NCBI GenBank assembly: GCA_017962375.1 | Contig: JAGCVJ010000011.1 | Coordinates: 1-64,000 of the forward strand | From: Bacteroidales bacterium | Lineage (GTDB): Bacteria; Bacteroidota; Bacteroidia; Bacteroidales; UBA932 | Length of the DNA: 64,000 bases | Direction: 5' to 3' | Shown: positions 50,532 to 56,753 of the stretch, one piece after another | Position numbering within the stretch: the stretch's first letter is position 1 | Layout: each line of letters opens with the position of its first letter | Notes under the pieces: generated by a model | Told to the model about the DNA's origin: nothing | Database searches by the model: none | What the model saw: the letters and a program-made list of their open reading frames with translations, nothing else | Program-made: the position numbers and the translations under genes

Positions 50532-52994
50532 ATGAACGACAATACATTACAGCCACACGCCTCGGCTTCAGGCAAGTCGGGCGCCTTAGCCTCGGAGCAA
50601 AGGAAATCTCTCTTAGCCGTAGCGCTCCGCTACAACGCCTTGTTTGTTGACATTCTCCGCAAAGACATACTCCCGGACGCTCCTGTTACAAAGGAAGTTT
50701 CAGCCTTTTTGCTGGAGCTTTCAGACAAGGGCTATGTAGTTGAGGAAGAGCTTCTCAGGGCTTTATGCACCTTGCAAACTGCAAAGGCGGAAAATGCCGG
50801 CGAAGAAGAAAGCAATATCCTTGAAGACATAACGCAGGTAATAGACACGGCCCTGGGCGTGAACCTCAACTGGGCTCCGCTGGTCAAGGGATGGAACGTT
50901 CCTACGGGAGAATCTTTCATAGACCACTACATAACCCTTTACGCCAACTACTACAGAGAACTCTCTCACGGCAAGTTTCCTCAGGGAGCGCTAGATGTTC
51001 CGCTGCAAGATCCGAAAGAGCAAGCTTCTCAGCGAGAGACCTTTATGGGAATGACCGGCACCGTTCTTCCGTGCGGGCATTTCATCCCGGACGGCACCTT
51101 CCCGCTGGAGAGGTACAACGGCTGCCCGTTCTGCGGCACTCCGTTCAAGACAGCCAATTTCATCTACAAGGGCCAGGGTTCCAAGAAGAAATCGCTGAGG
51201 CTGATGACGGCCCAGGACCTGAATAGCCTGAAGGACTCCCTGCTTTCTTCCACCGTTCCTCTGGACGCCACTCAGATAGAGAGCCTAAAGGCCCTGATAA
51301 ACATCTTCGGGGTTGAGGATGTTTCTGTTGTCGCGATGAAGGAAACGGCCATTGTTGTGGCGGATGCCCTGATGGAAAATGACTGCATAGAAAAGGCCGG
51401 GAAGTGTTTTTCTTCCCCGAACGACATACTCCGCTACCTGTGGTACAAGAAAACGGGCAAGCTGCAGATTCTTCAGCCAAAGACGCTCATAGCCCACGCC
51501 GGAAAGCTCAACGCCCACATGTGGGGGCCTCTGGACAAAAGCCAGGAAGCTTCTGCGGTCATGAAGCAGAACCTGAAACTCAAGTACGACAGGCGCACAT
51601 GCCGCGCCGTAGCCCTCTGGCTCAACGGCCTGGACATGGACGCTGACGCCGCCTGCGAGATAATGCATCCCAAGAGGGGAATGTGGGTAAGAATGATCCG
51701 CGCCCTCCGCCTGGGCGAATATTCCCGCAAACCGGGCTTTGAAATGCTTGCAAAACTGCTGGACGTATTCTACAAAGACAACTATTCCGTATGGAAGGGC
51801 GAGCTTGACAAATGCCTTGGCATAAACTGCGGCTGCGTGGATTACGGCCGCGCCCTGGAGCTTTTGAAGCAGAGGCCGGGCTCGTTTGCAAGGAGCCTGT
51901 TTGCCGTAATGCTCCGCCTGGGGCAACAGCCCGCCCTGGACGCTTTCCGCCAGGTTATGGACAAGGTTCCGCCTAGGCTGATTCTCTCCCTTGGCAACGC
52001 CGCCGAGCTGTTCTTCGACACCAGCTCCACCCGCATTGCCCGTCCTCTTACGGGAGTCACCAAGACCATCCCTTACAACAAGAAGCTGGACAACTTCACT
52101 CCTGAGCAGAGAGAAAGCATGACAAAAGCCGTCAGCGACCTATACAAGGAAACCATGCTCCGCCACTTTGCCAAGGACACTTCCACAATAGGAAAAAAGA
52201 TATTCATCGATCCGGCCCTGTTCGACATTCCTGTAAGCGTGGGCGACCGTTCTTCCACCATTCAGGACACCTCCGCCGCCCTTCAGGGCACTCGCTTCAA
52301 GGTTGAGGGAGACTCTGTCCGCCTGTTCATGCAGTGGGGCAAGGGCCTTCCTGCCCAGCACCTGGACATGGACCTTAGCGCTGCCGTCTGCTATGAGGAC
52401 GGAAAGAAGGAATACTGCGCCTACTTCAACCTCACCCTCCCTGGTGCCAAGCATTCCGGCGATATCCGCAACATTCCGGACCAGATTGGCACAGCCGAGT
52501 ACGTTGAACTCAACATCCCTGAACTAAAAGACTCCGGCGCCAAGTACGTGCTCTTCTCCTGCAACGCCTACTCTCGCGGAGCCATCTCCCCGAACCTCAT
52601 GGTGGGCTGGATGAACTCCGCCAACCCTATGCAGATTTCAGACGAGACTGGCGTTGCCTACGATCCTTCCACCGTGCAGCACATCGTGAGAATATCGGAG
52701 AGCAACCTCTCCAAAGGCCTGGTATTCGGCCTTCTGGACATAGACCAGAGAGAAATCACCTGGCTCGAGATGTCTTTCACCGCCCAGTGGATAGCTCAGC
52801 TAAACGTGGATGCCGTGGAGGCCCTCCTCAAGCGCTTGAAGAACAAGCTTTCAGTAGGGGAGCTCCTTAAGATCAAGGCCCAGGCCCAGCAATTAACCCT
52901 GGCCTCATCGCCCGAGGAAGCCGACCCGGACCTCTGCTACACCTACCAGTGGGCCCTGGACGCCTCTGCTGTAAGCAAACTCCTGTTCCATTAA
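50532..52994 (+). CDS. Large protein with RING-like zinc module and TerD-like domain (MXAN_6230/SCO0854-like)
   Basis: An 820-residue cytoplasmic protein. A RING-like treble-clef at about 177-203 has the spacing CGHF...CPFCGTPF (C, H, C, C). The middle (about 210-580) is helical. The C-terminal part (about 595-730) matches the TerD/CABP fold of tellurite-resistance and stress proteins: LFMQWGKGLPAQHLDMDLSAAV, AYFNLTLPGAKHSGDI, AEYVELNIPELKDSGAKYVLFSC and LVFGLLDIDQREITWLE. I recall this architecture as the MXAN_6230/SCO0854 RING-domain family. Its role is unknown; a calcium or stress response link is inference. No other ter genes are adjacent. Confidence 0.7.
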   Translation: MNDNTLQPHASASGKSGALASEQRKSLLAVALRYNALFVDILRKDILPDAPVTKEVSAFLLELSDKGYVVEEELLRALCTLQTAKAENAGEEESNILEDITQVIDTALGVNLNWAPLVKGWNVPTGESFIDHYITLYANYYRELSHGKFPQGALDVPLQDPKEQASQRETFMGMTGTVLPCGHFIPDGTFPLERYNGCPFCGTPFKTANFIYKGQGSKKKSLRLMTAQDLNSLKDSLLSSTVPLDATQIESLKALINIFGVEDVSVVAMKETAIVVADALMENDCIEKAGKCFSSPNDILRYLWYKKTGKLQILQPKTLIAHAGKLNAHMWGPLDKSQEASAVMKQNLKLKYDRRTCRAVALWLNGLDMDADAACEIMHPKRGMWVRMIRALRLGEYSRKPGFEMLAKLLDVFYKDNYSVWKGELDKCLGINCGCVDYGRALELLKQRPGSFARSLFAVMLRLGQQPALDAFRQVMDKVPPRLILSLGNAAELFFDTSSTRIARPLTGVTKTIPYNKKLDNFTPEQRESMTKAVSDLYKETMLRHFAKDTSTIGKKIFIDPALFDIPVSVGDRSSTIQDTSAALQGTRFKVEGDSVRLFMQWGKGLPAQHLDMDLSAAVCYEDGKKEYCAYFNLTLPGAKHSGDIRNIPDQIGTAEYVELNIPELKDSGAKYVLFSCNAYSRGAISPNLMVGWMNSANPMQISDETGVAYDPSTVQHIVRISESNLSKGLVFGLLDIDQREITWLEMSFTAQWIAQLNVDAVEALLKRLKNKLSVGELLKIKAQAQQLTLASSPEEADPDLCYTYQWALDASAVSKLLFH

Positions 52995-53130
52995 CTCACC
53001 TAAACCCCCAACCGCCACACTCAACCCACAAACACCCAATACCTAACAACCACAACAAGCTAACATACCAACCCATAACCCACACGCAAACAATAAACAT
53101 CAAAATAACAACACACAAAAGCCCCCGATT
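52995..53130 (+). other. A/C-rich, almost G-free intergenic leader
   Basis: The 136 bases between the RING/TerD-like gene and the next lipoprotein gene contain only about five G and few T on the plus strand. They are made of CAACAA-, ACCCA- and ACACA-like words. No -7 box, hairpin or open frame with a start is clear in it. An RNA from this strand would be unstructured. Confidence 0.7.
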
Positions 53131-53661
53131 ATGAAAAAACTACTTCTTTTCTCAGCCACGCTTCTGCTTGCAGTCCTTTTCGTCAGCTGCAAGAACAAGA
53201 AAACCACCCCAAGCATCAACGCAGACTATGTTGATGACATGAAAGAAATCCTCTGCCTTGAAGAGGCTCCTATGATAGAAGAACAGCCGGTAGAGCAGAT
53301 AGATGCATTTGAAGGCATAGACGTATCTAACTTCCTGATTTACACCGGAACTATGGGCGAGGAAACGGTTACCCTCTGCTGGTCCCCTTGGAACAACCGT
53401 ACCGACGAAGACCAGGCAAACGGCATCTGCGGATACCTTGCACTTGACTCAAACCCTCGTTTCCGCTACACCCTCAAGGAAGTTTCTGATGAGCCAAATC
53501 CGGAAGGCTACAACAAGCTGGTTATTGACATCTACCAGGGAGAAGAAAAGAAAGCCACTATGGAAGGCATCCTGGAAGGCCGCGGCGACGGCTTCAACGG
53601 CACCGTTACCTTTGCCGAAACCGGCCAGAAGCAGGAATTCAACCTGATGCGGCAGTACTAG
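53131..53661 (+). CDS. Small lipoprotein of unknown function
   Basis: A 176-residue envelope lipoprotein with lipobox Cys20 (LFVSCKNK). After a short acidic linker (about 30-60), the rest is beta-rich with GTMGEETVTLCWSPW, GICGYLALDS, RFRYTLKEVSD, NKLVIDIYQG, ATMEGILEGRGDGFNGTVTF, a strand-turn pattern that could form a small barrel or lipocalin-like fold. I do not recognise the family. It follows the A/C-rich leader and is ended by repeat copy B. Confidence 0.7.
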   Translation: MKKLLLFSATLLLAVLFVSCKNKKTTPSINADYVDDMKEILCLEEAPMIEEQPVEQIDAFEGIDVSNFLIYTGTMGEETVTLCWSPWNNRTDEDQANGICGYLALDSNPRFRYTLKEVSDEPNPEGYNKLVIDIYQGEEKKATMEGILEGRGDGFNGTVTFAETGQKQEFNLMRQY

Positions 53662-53670
53662 CCGGGAACA

Positions 53671-53790
53671 AGGCTATGGTGCCTTGTAACTCATTGATTT
53701 ACAGACCGCCCCTGATATTACCCACCCTTAATCGCTGGGTAATATTTGGGGCATCTTGATACTCAGCCACTTACAAAGCACCATAGCCCC
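53671..53790. repeat. 120-bp MITE-like palindromic element, copy B
   Basis: Starts AGGCTATGGTGCCTTGTAAC, contains the central hairpin GATATTACCCA / TGGGTAATATT and ends CTTACAAAGCACCATAGCCCC. It lies between the lipoprotein gene and the convergent antitoxin gene, where it may also act as a terminator for both. Confidence 0.85.
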
Positions 53791-53812
53791 TCGCCTTTTT
53801 GATTTTTCATTG

Positions 53813-54079
53813 CTATAACACCTTTATGATGTCTTCTTTCAGGGCGCACGAAATCTTGCTTATAGTTGCAATTGTCATGTTATGTGTCCCGGATAACCAT
53901 CTGCTTACTTCTGTTTCCGTTTTTCCAATCAGCCGGGCAAAATCTTTCTGGGACATTCCTTTTTTCTCAAGAATGTCGTAGACCTTGTTTGCAATAGCAA
54001 CAGACAGTTCCATTTGCAGTTTCATTTCAGGGGAGATACCCTCTCGTATTTCATCTAATATCTTGTTGCTCTTTTTCAT
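53813..54079 (-). CDS. XRE-family helix-turn-helix antitoxin
   Basis: An 88-residue DNA-binding protein with a helix-turn-helix at about 43-80 (KKGMSQKDFARLIGKTETEVSRWLSGTHNMTIATISKIS), of the Cro/C1 type found in HigA-like antitoxins. It starts 9 nt after the toxin-like gene, in toxin-first order as in higBA operons. It would bind and repress its own promoter and neutralise the toxin. The codon composition is AT-rich relative to the core genes. Confidence 0.85.
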   Translation of the reverse strand: MKKSNKILDEIREGISPEMKLQMELSVAIANKVYDILEKKGMSQKDFARLIGKTETEVSRWLSGTHNMTIATISKISCALKEDIIKVL

Positions 54080-54088
54080 ATATTAAAA

Positions 54089-54571
54089 TCAGTCTTCTTC
54101 TATTGTAAAAGACAATTCTCCAAGCAATTCTGTTCCTTTTATCACGATTACTTTTTGTTGTTCTCTCTGTTTAAGTTCAATATCGATCTTTTGAAGAGTC
54201 TTTACTTGCCTATGAAGGATTACATCCTCTTCGTATGTTGCTGTTTCTTTAAGCCCGCCGTTCCCGATTATAAGAATCTTTGCTTCAATATTAAGCAAAT
54301 ACAATCTCAGCGATGTTGTTTCTAAATGCGAGGGAAGAGCCATTACTCTATCTTTTCTAGTTCCTTCGTATCGAAAGTGTCTATCTTTGGCTCCATCTCT
54401 TTTTATTATGTCTAATCTATAGACAATTTGCTTTACATCTTCTGGATATAAGTCCTTGTACTTTAGCAAGAAATTCTCAAATTCAGAATATTGTTCTCCT
54501 TCAAAATGAGGAGAATAAAGGCTGACCTTTTCCCCGCTTTCCAGCAATTCAATAAACAGATTTCTTTCCAT
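54089..54571 (-). CDS. HigB/RelE-like toxin of a type II toxin-antitoxin pair
   Basis: A 160-residue protein from the Met at 54571. Residues 60-115 carry a RelE/ParE-like core (IVYRLDIIKRDGAKDRHFRYEGTRKDRVMALPS, then SLRLYLLNIEAKILIIGNGGLK), with the basic and aromatic residues of ribosome-dependent RNases. The flanking parts are longer than in simple RelE toxins. The longer start at 54586 would lie inside the -7 box, so the second Met is used. It precedes the antitoxin gene by 9 nt. The assignment is by motif and context. Confidence 0.75.
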   Translation of the reverse strand: MERNLFIELLESGEKVSLYSPHFEGEQYSEFENFLLKYKDLYPEDVKQIVYRLDIIKRDGAKDRHFRYEGTRKDRVMALPSHLETTSLRLYLLNIEAKILIIGNGGLKETATYEEDVILHRQVKTLQKIDIELKQREQQKVIVIKGTELLGELSFTIEED

Positions 54572-54583
54572 AAATCTTCTTTG

Positions 54584-54591
54584 CAAAAATA
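54584..54591 (-). promoter_or_regulatory. -7 box TATTTTTG of the toxin-antitoxin operon
   Basis: Exact TAnnTTTG on the minus strand, 12 nt before the ATG at 54571; it decides the toxin start. Confidence 0.65.
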
Positions 54592-54684
54592 AACATAAAA
54601 GTTAATAATTCAAACTCTTTTCTCTCAAATATACATGTCGAAATGCATGAATCTAATGCTCAGGATAACTTTCCCCATCACTTT

Positions 54685-54706
54685 TTTACGATCGTACGAT
54701 TGTAAA
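54685..54706. repeat. Palindromic motif TTTACrATCGTACGATTGTAAA, site 1
   Basis: A 22-bp imperfect palindrome preceded by CACTTT. Related sites lie at 56436-56454 and 56697-56718. It lies between the divergent toxin promoter and the promoter at 54773. Confidence 0.65.
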
Positions 54707-54744
54707 TGAATGCGTAAAACACAATTTTTGCGGACAGTCGCTTC

Positions 54745-54763
54745 TTTGACAAAACCTGTCAAA
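54745..54763. promoter_or_regulatory. Inverted repeat TTTGACA-N5-TGTCAAA, possible operator
   Basis: A perfect 7-bp dyad with a 5-bp spacer. It overlaps the expected -33 region of the promoter whose -7 box is at 54773-54780. It could be a repressor site for that promoter. Confidence 0.55.
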
Positions 54764-54772
54764 ACGCCACCA

Positions 54773-54780
54773 TACCTTTG
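54773..54780 (+). promoter_or_regulatory. -7 box TACCTTTG upstream of the 24-codon gene
   Basis: Exact TAnnTTTG, with a TTTG 24 nt further upstream as a somewhat distant -33 element. It would give a leader of about 80 nt that contains the hairpin at 54816-54849. Confidence 0.75.
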
Positions 54781-54815
54781 CATCGTGTTACTTAATGTTA
54801 GTGTTAGTGGTAGAC

Positions 54816-54849
54816 GGCAGGCGGGGCTTCTTGTTCTGCCTGCCTTTTT
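54816..54849 (+). terminator. Leader terminator or attenuator hairpin
   Basis: GGCAGGC pairs with GCCTGCC across a 15-nt loop and is followed by five T. It lies between the promoter at 54773 and the 24-codon gene, so it either makes a short RNA or attenuates the gene. Confidence 0.7.
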
Positions 54850-54867
54850 GAAAAAAGGAGGTTTATT

Positions 54868-54942
54868 ATGAAACGTACTCTTAGAATGATTTTGGCCTTT
54901 ATGGGAATCGGCCTGATAGACTACATCGAGAACTACCGTTAG
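54868..54942 (+). CDS. Candidate 24-residue small protein
   Basis: The frame encodes 24 residues: a basic start (MKRTLRM), a hydrophobic middle (ILAFMGIGLI) and a charged end (DYIENYR), as in small membrane-associated peptides. Its ribosome-binding site, AAAGGAGG seven bases before the ATG, is a full Shine-Dalgarno, which is rare in Bacteroidota and strongly supports translation. It lies downstream of a strong promoter and a terminator-like hairpin. No family is recognised. Confidence 0.6.
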   Translation: MKRTLRMILAFMGIGLIDYIENYR

Positions 54943-54961
54943 GGATGGTAGATGGTGCTGT

Positions 54962-54973
54962 GGCTATGGTGTC
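54962..54973 (+). repeat. Solo end of the MITE-like element
   Basis: GGCTATGGTGTC matches the left end of the 120-bp element but is followed directly by the hairpin at 54985-55015 and not by the rest of the element. Confidence 0.55.
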
Positions 54974-54984
54974 ACCAATGGAAT

Positions 54985-55015
54985 GAAAATCGTCCACAAC
55001 TTGTGGATGATTTTC
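54985..55015. repeat. Hairpin AAAATCGTCCACAA.TTGTGGATGATTTT (ATCGTC palindrome)
   Basis: An inverted repeat of about 15 bp with one mismatch. The same family occurs at 56474-56500 and, inside the DUF1016 coding sequence, at 56029-56057. In both flanking copies it is followed by the spacer AATAGGG..GAAGTGCTA and then the 120-bp element. Confidence 0.8.
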
Positions 55016-55032
55016 AATAGGGCAGAAGTGCT

Positions 55033-55152
55033 AGGCTATGGTGTCTTGCAATCAGCTGATACTCAAGCCTTCCCTAATATTACTATCATCTTTTCGCAGG
55101 GTGATATTTGGGGCATCCTGATACTCAGTTACTTACAAAGCACCATAGCCCT
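55033..55152. repeat. 120-bp MITE-like palindromic element, copy C
   Basis: Starts AGGCTATGGTGTCTTGCAATC, contains GCTGATACTCA and CTGATACTCAG as internal arms and TAATATTAC / TGATATTTG around the centre, and ends TTACAAAGCACCATAGCCC. It abuts the truncated ORF6N remnant by 5 bp. Confidence 0.85.
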
Positions 55153-55157
55153 TATGT

Positions 55158-55307
55158 TCACCTTATGTTCCCCTTATCTGAACTTGATTGCCTGCATTTC
55201 GGATAAGCTGCGCGTGAAGGAAAGTAACGTGCTCCCATAATAATGGAATTGGATGTTGCAAATTGTGATATCCAATTATCAAATTCTTCTTTAGTTAGTT
55301 GAAACAT
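55158..55307 (-). pseudogene. Remnant of an ORF6N-domain gene
   Basis: The minus-strand frame reads MFQLTKEEFDNWISQF then ATSNSIIMGAR, which matches the middle of the ORF6N domain of Bacteroidota KilA-N/ORF6N regulators (usual form FMFQLTxEEFxxWxSQxxTSN..MGLRRPPYAFTEQG). After about 27 residues the similarity stops and the frame ends at codon 50. Both the start of the domain and the RxxPYAFTEQG part are missing. It is squeezed between the DUF1016 stop codon and repeat copy C, which suggests truncation by repeat insertion. Confidence 0.65.
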
Positions 55308-55311
55308 AAAG

Positions 55312-56358
55312 TTATAGTTTGGCTTTCATTTCTTCAATGGTTGGAATAGTTCCTTCGATTTTCTCAGGATACAGTTTTGCCAGCTCGTACTCAGATATTC
55401 CAATAGGTTGATTACTAGCTTCAAGAGCATATTGCGCTATCAGATTGTCTTTTTCTTTACATATCAGAAGACCTATCGTTGGATTATCCCTGCCTGACTT
55501 TCTAAGCAGGTGATTACATGCTACGACATATCCACCGAGTTGCCCAATATCTCCAAAATCCAGTTTTCCTATTTTGACTTCGATTACCACATAACAAGAC
55601 AACTTGAGGTTATAAAACAAAAGATCAAGAAATCTTTCATTGTCACCGATTTGGAGACGGTACTCTTTGCCCACATACGCAAATCCGGTACCCAGTTCAA
55701 CCAAGAACTGAGAGATGTTGTCTATCAGAGAGTTTTTAAGCTTACGTTCATTGTAGGGTTCAAGGATGCCTGTAAATGCAAAATTGTATGGATCTTTCAT
55801 TATCTCTGAAGCCAGATCGCTGTTTTCCTTGGGAAGAGTCCTTTCAAAATTCGTTAACGTATTTTGAGAACGTTTATATAAATCGGAATCAAGAAAGTTC
55901 AGCAGTGTATTCCTGCTCCAGCCATTCTCAATTATTTTCTTTACGAAAAAGATGGCTTTATTTACATCTCCATTTGTTTTATCTATTATTTGAGTATGGT
56001 GAGACCAAGGAATGTTAAATAATTGCTTAAAATCGTCAACAAGTTGTTGACGATTTTCAAAAGCCTGAGAATAAAGACAATAGAAATATTTTGCATACTT
56101 GAGGGTTGTTGGTGAAAACCCCTTGCTCAAACCTAACGATGCCTTCAAATCACGACTAAGTACATTAAAGAACCCGCTACCATATTTATTCTCGGCATCT
56201 CTTTGGACAATGTCTTTTCCGAGATCCCAATAATATCGCAGCATTTCCTGATTGACGTGGACAGCCGCTTTAATTTGTCCTCTGCGATAGCGCAAGCTTA
56301 GATCTTTGATCCACTGCAAATACTCCGGATCAACAATTCCCGTCTTCTCCATACACAT
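55312..56358 (-). CDS. DUF1016 (YhcG-like) PD-(D/E)xK nuclease family protein
   Basis: A 348-residue protein with an N-terminal DUF1016_N helical region (about 12-120, ending IPWSHHTQII) and a C-terminal PD-(D/E)xK nuclease domain. The likely catalytic residues are D245 (RFLDLLFYN), E260 and K262 (VVIEVKIG). Members are common accessory genes, often near repeats or restriction systems; their target is not known. Codons 101-110 (ENRQQLVDDF) are written as a perfect 29-bp palindrome (56029-56057) of the same family as the hairpins on both sides. A promoter lies at 56378-56385. The start may be the Met two codons later. The gene is AT-rich relative to core genes. Confidence 0.85.
   Translation of the reverse strand: MCMEKTGIVDPEYLQWIKDLSLRYRRGQIKAAVHVNQEMLRYYWDLGKDIVQRDAENKYGSGFFNVLSRDLKASLGLSKGFSPTTLKYAKYFYCLYSQAFENRQQLVDDFKQLFNIPWSHHTQIIDKTNGDVNKAIFFVKKIIENGWSRNTLLNFLDSDLYKRSQNTLTNFERTLPKENSDLASEIMKDPYNFAFTGILEPYNERKLKNSLIDNISQFLVELGTGFAYVGKEYRLQIGDNERFLDLLFYNLKLSCYVVIEVKIGKLDFGDIGQLGGYVVACNHLLRKSGRDNPTIGLLICKEKDNLIAQYALEASNQPIGISEYELAKLYPEKIEGTIPTIEEMKAKL
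56029..56057. repeat. Perfect 29-bp palindrome inside the DUF1016 gene
   Basis: Arms AAAATCGTCAACAA and TTGTTGACGATTTT around a single central base. It matches the flanking hairpins in the ATCGTCnnCAA / TTGnnGACGAT frame. It is coding and encodes NRQQLVDDFK. Confidence 0.9.
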
Positions 56359-56377
56359 CCTTCATTTTGATTTGTGG

Positions 56378-56385
56378 CAAATATA
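56378..56385 (-). promoter_or_regulatory. -7 box TATATTTG of the DUF1016 gene
   Basis: Exact TAnnTTTG on the minus strand, 19 nt before the first ATG at 56358. Confidence 0.7.
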
Positions 56386-56435
56386 ACCTCCGAAGATCTC
56401 GGCCAGCCGCCTGCTCAAACTTTACCCTTCACTTT

Positions 56436-56454
56436 TTTACAATCGTACGATTTT
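56436..56454. repeat. Palindromic motif TTTACAATCGTACGATTTT, site 2
   Basis: Second copy of the motif at 54685, again preceded by CACTTT. It lies about 50 bp upstream of the DUF1016 -7 box. Confidence 0.65.
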
Positions 56455-56473
56455 CAGGGAATATCTCAGGATC

Positions 56474-56500
56474 AAATCGTCCCCAACTTGGGGACGATTT
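56474..56500. repeat. Perfect palindrome AAATCGTCCCCAA-C-TTGGGGACGATTT
   Basis: Thirteen-base arms around one central base; the best-conserved copy of the ATCGTC palindrome family. It is followed by AATAGGGGTGAAGTGCTA and then by repeat copy D, the same order as at 54985-55152. Confidence 0.88.
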
Positions 56501-56518
56501 TAAATAGGGGTGAAGTGC

Positions 56519-56639
56519 TAGGCTATGGTGTCTTGCAACCGGCTGATACTCAGGCCCTCTCTAATATTACCCGCCCTTATTCGCGGGGTAATATTTTGGG
56601 CGCACTGATACACAGCTACTTACAAAGCACCATAGCCCC
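56519..56639. repeat. 120-bp MITE-like palindromic element, copy D
   Basis: Starts TAGGCTATGGTGTCTTGCAA, has GCTGATACTCAG and CTGATACACAGC as inner arms, a central TAATATTACCCG / CGGGGTAATATT hairpin, and ends CTTACAAAGCACCATAGCCCC. With copy C it brackets the DUF1016 gene in direct orientation. The 396 bp between the DUF1016 start and the next gene hold this, the two palindromes and promoters, and no gene. Confidence 0.88.
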
Positions 56640-56696
56640 TCGTAATTCAAGGTCACAATTTGCAACCTTAAAGACTTAAACGTTTCCCGTCCCTTT

Positions 56697-56718
56697 TTTA
56701 CAATCGTAGAATCGTAAA
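56697..56718. repeat. Palindromic motif TTTACAATCGTAGAATCGTAAA, site 3
   Basis: Third copy of the motif, lying 7 bp upstream of the -7 box at 56726 and so over the -33 region. This is the position expected of an operator. Confidence 0.65.
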
Positions 56719-56725
56719 TTTTTGC

Positions 56726-56733
56726 TAAATTTG
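56726..56733 (+). promoter_or_regulatory. -7 box TAAATTTG of the lipoprotein pair
   Basis: Exact TAnnTTTG, 20 nt before the ATG at 56754. Confidence 0.7.
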
Positions 56734-56753
56734 ATAATTGGAGTAGAATCGTC

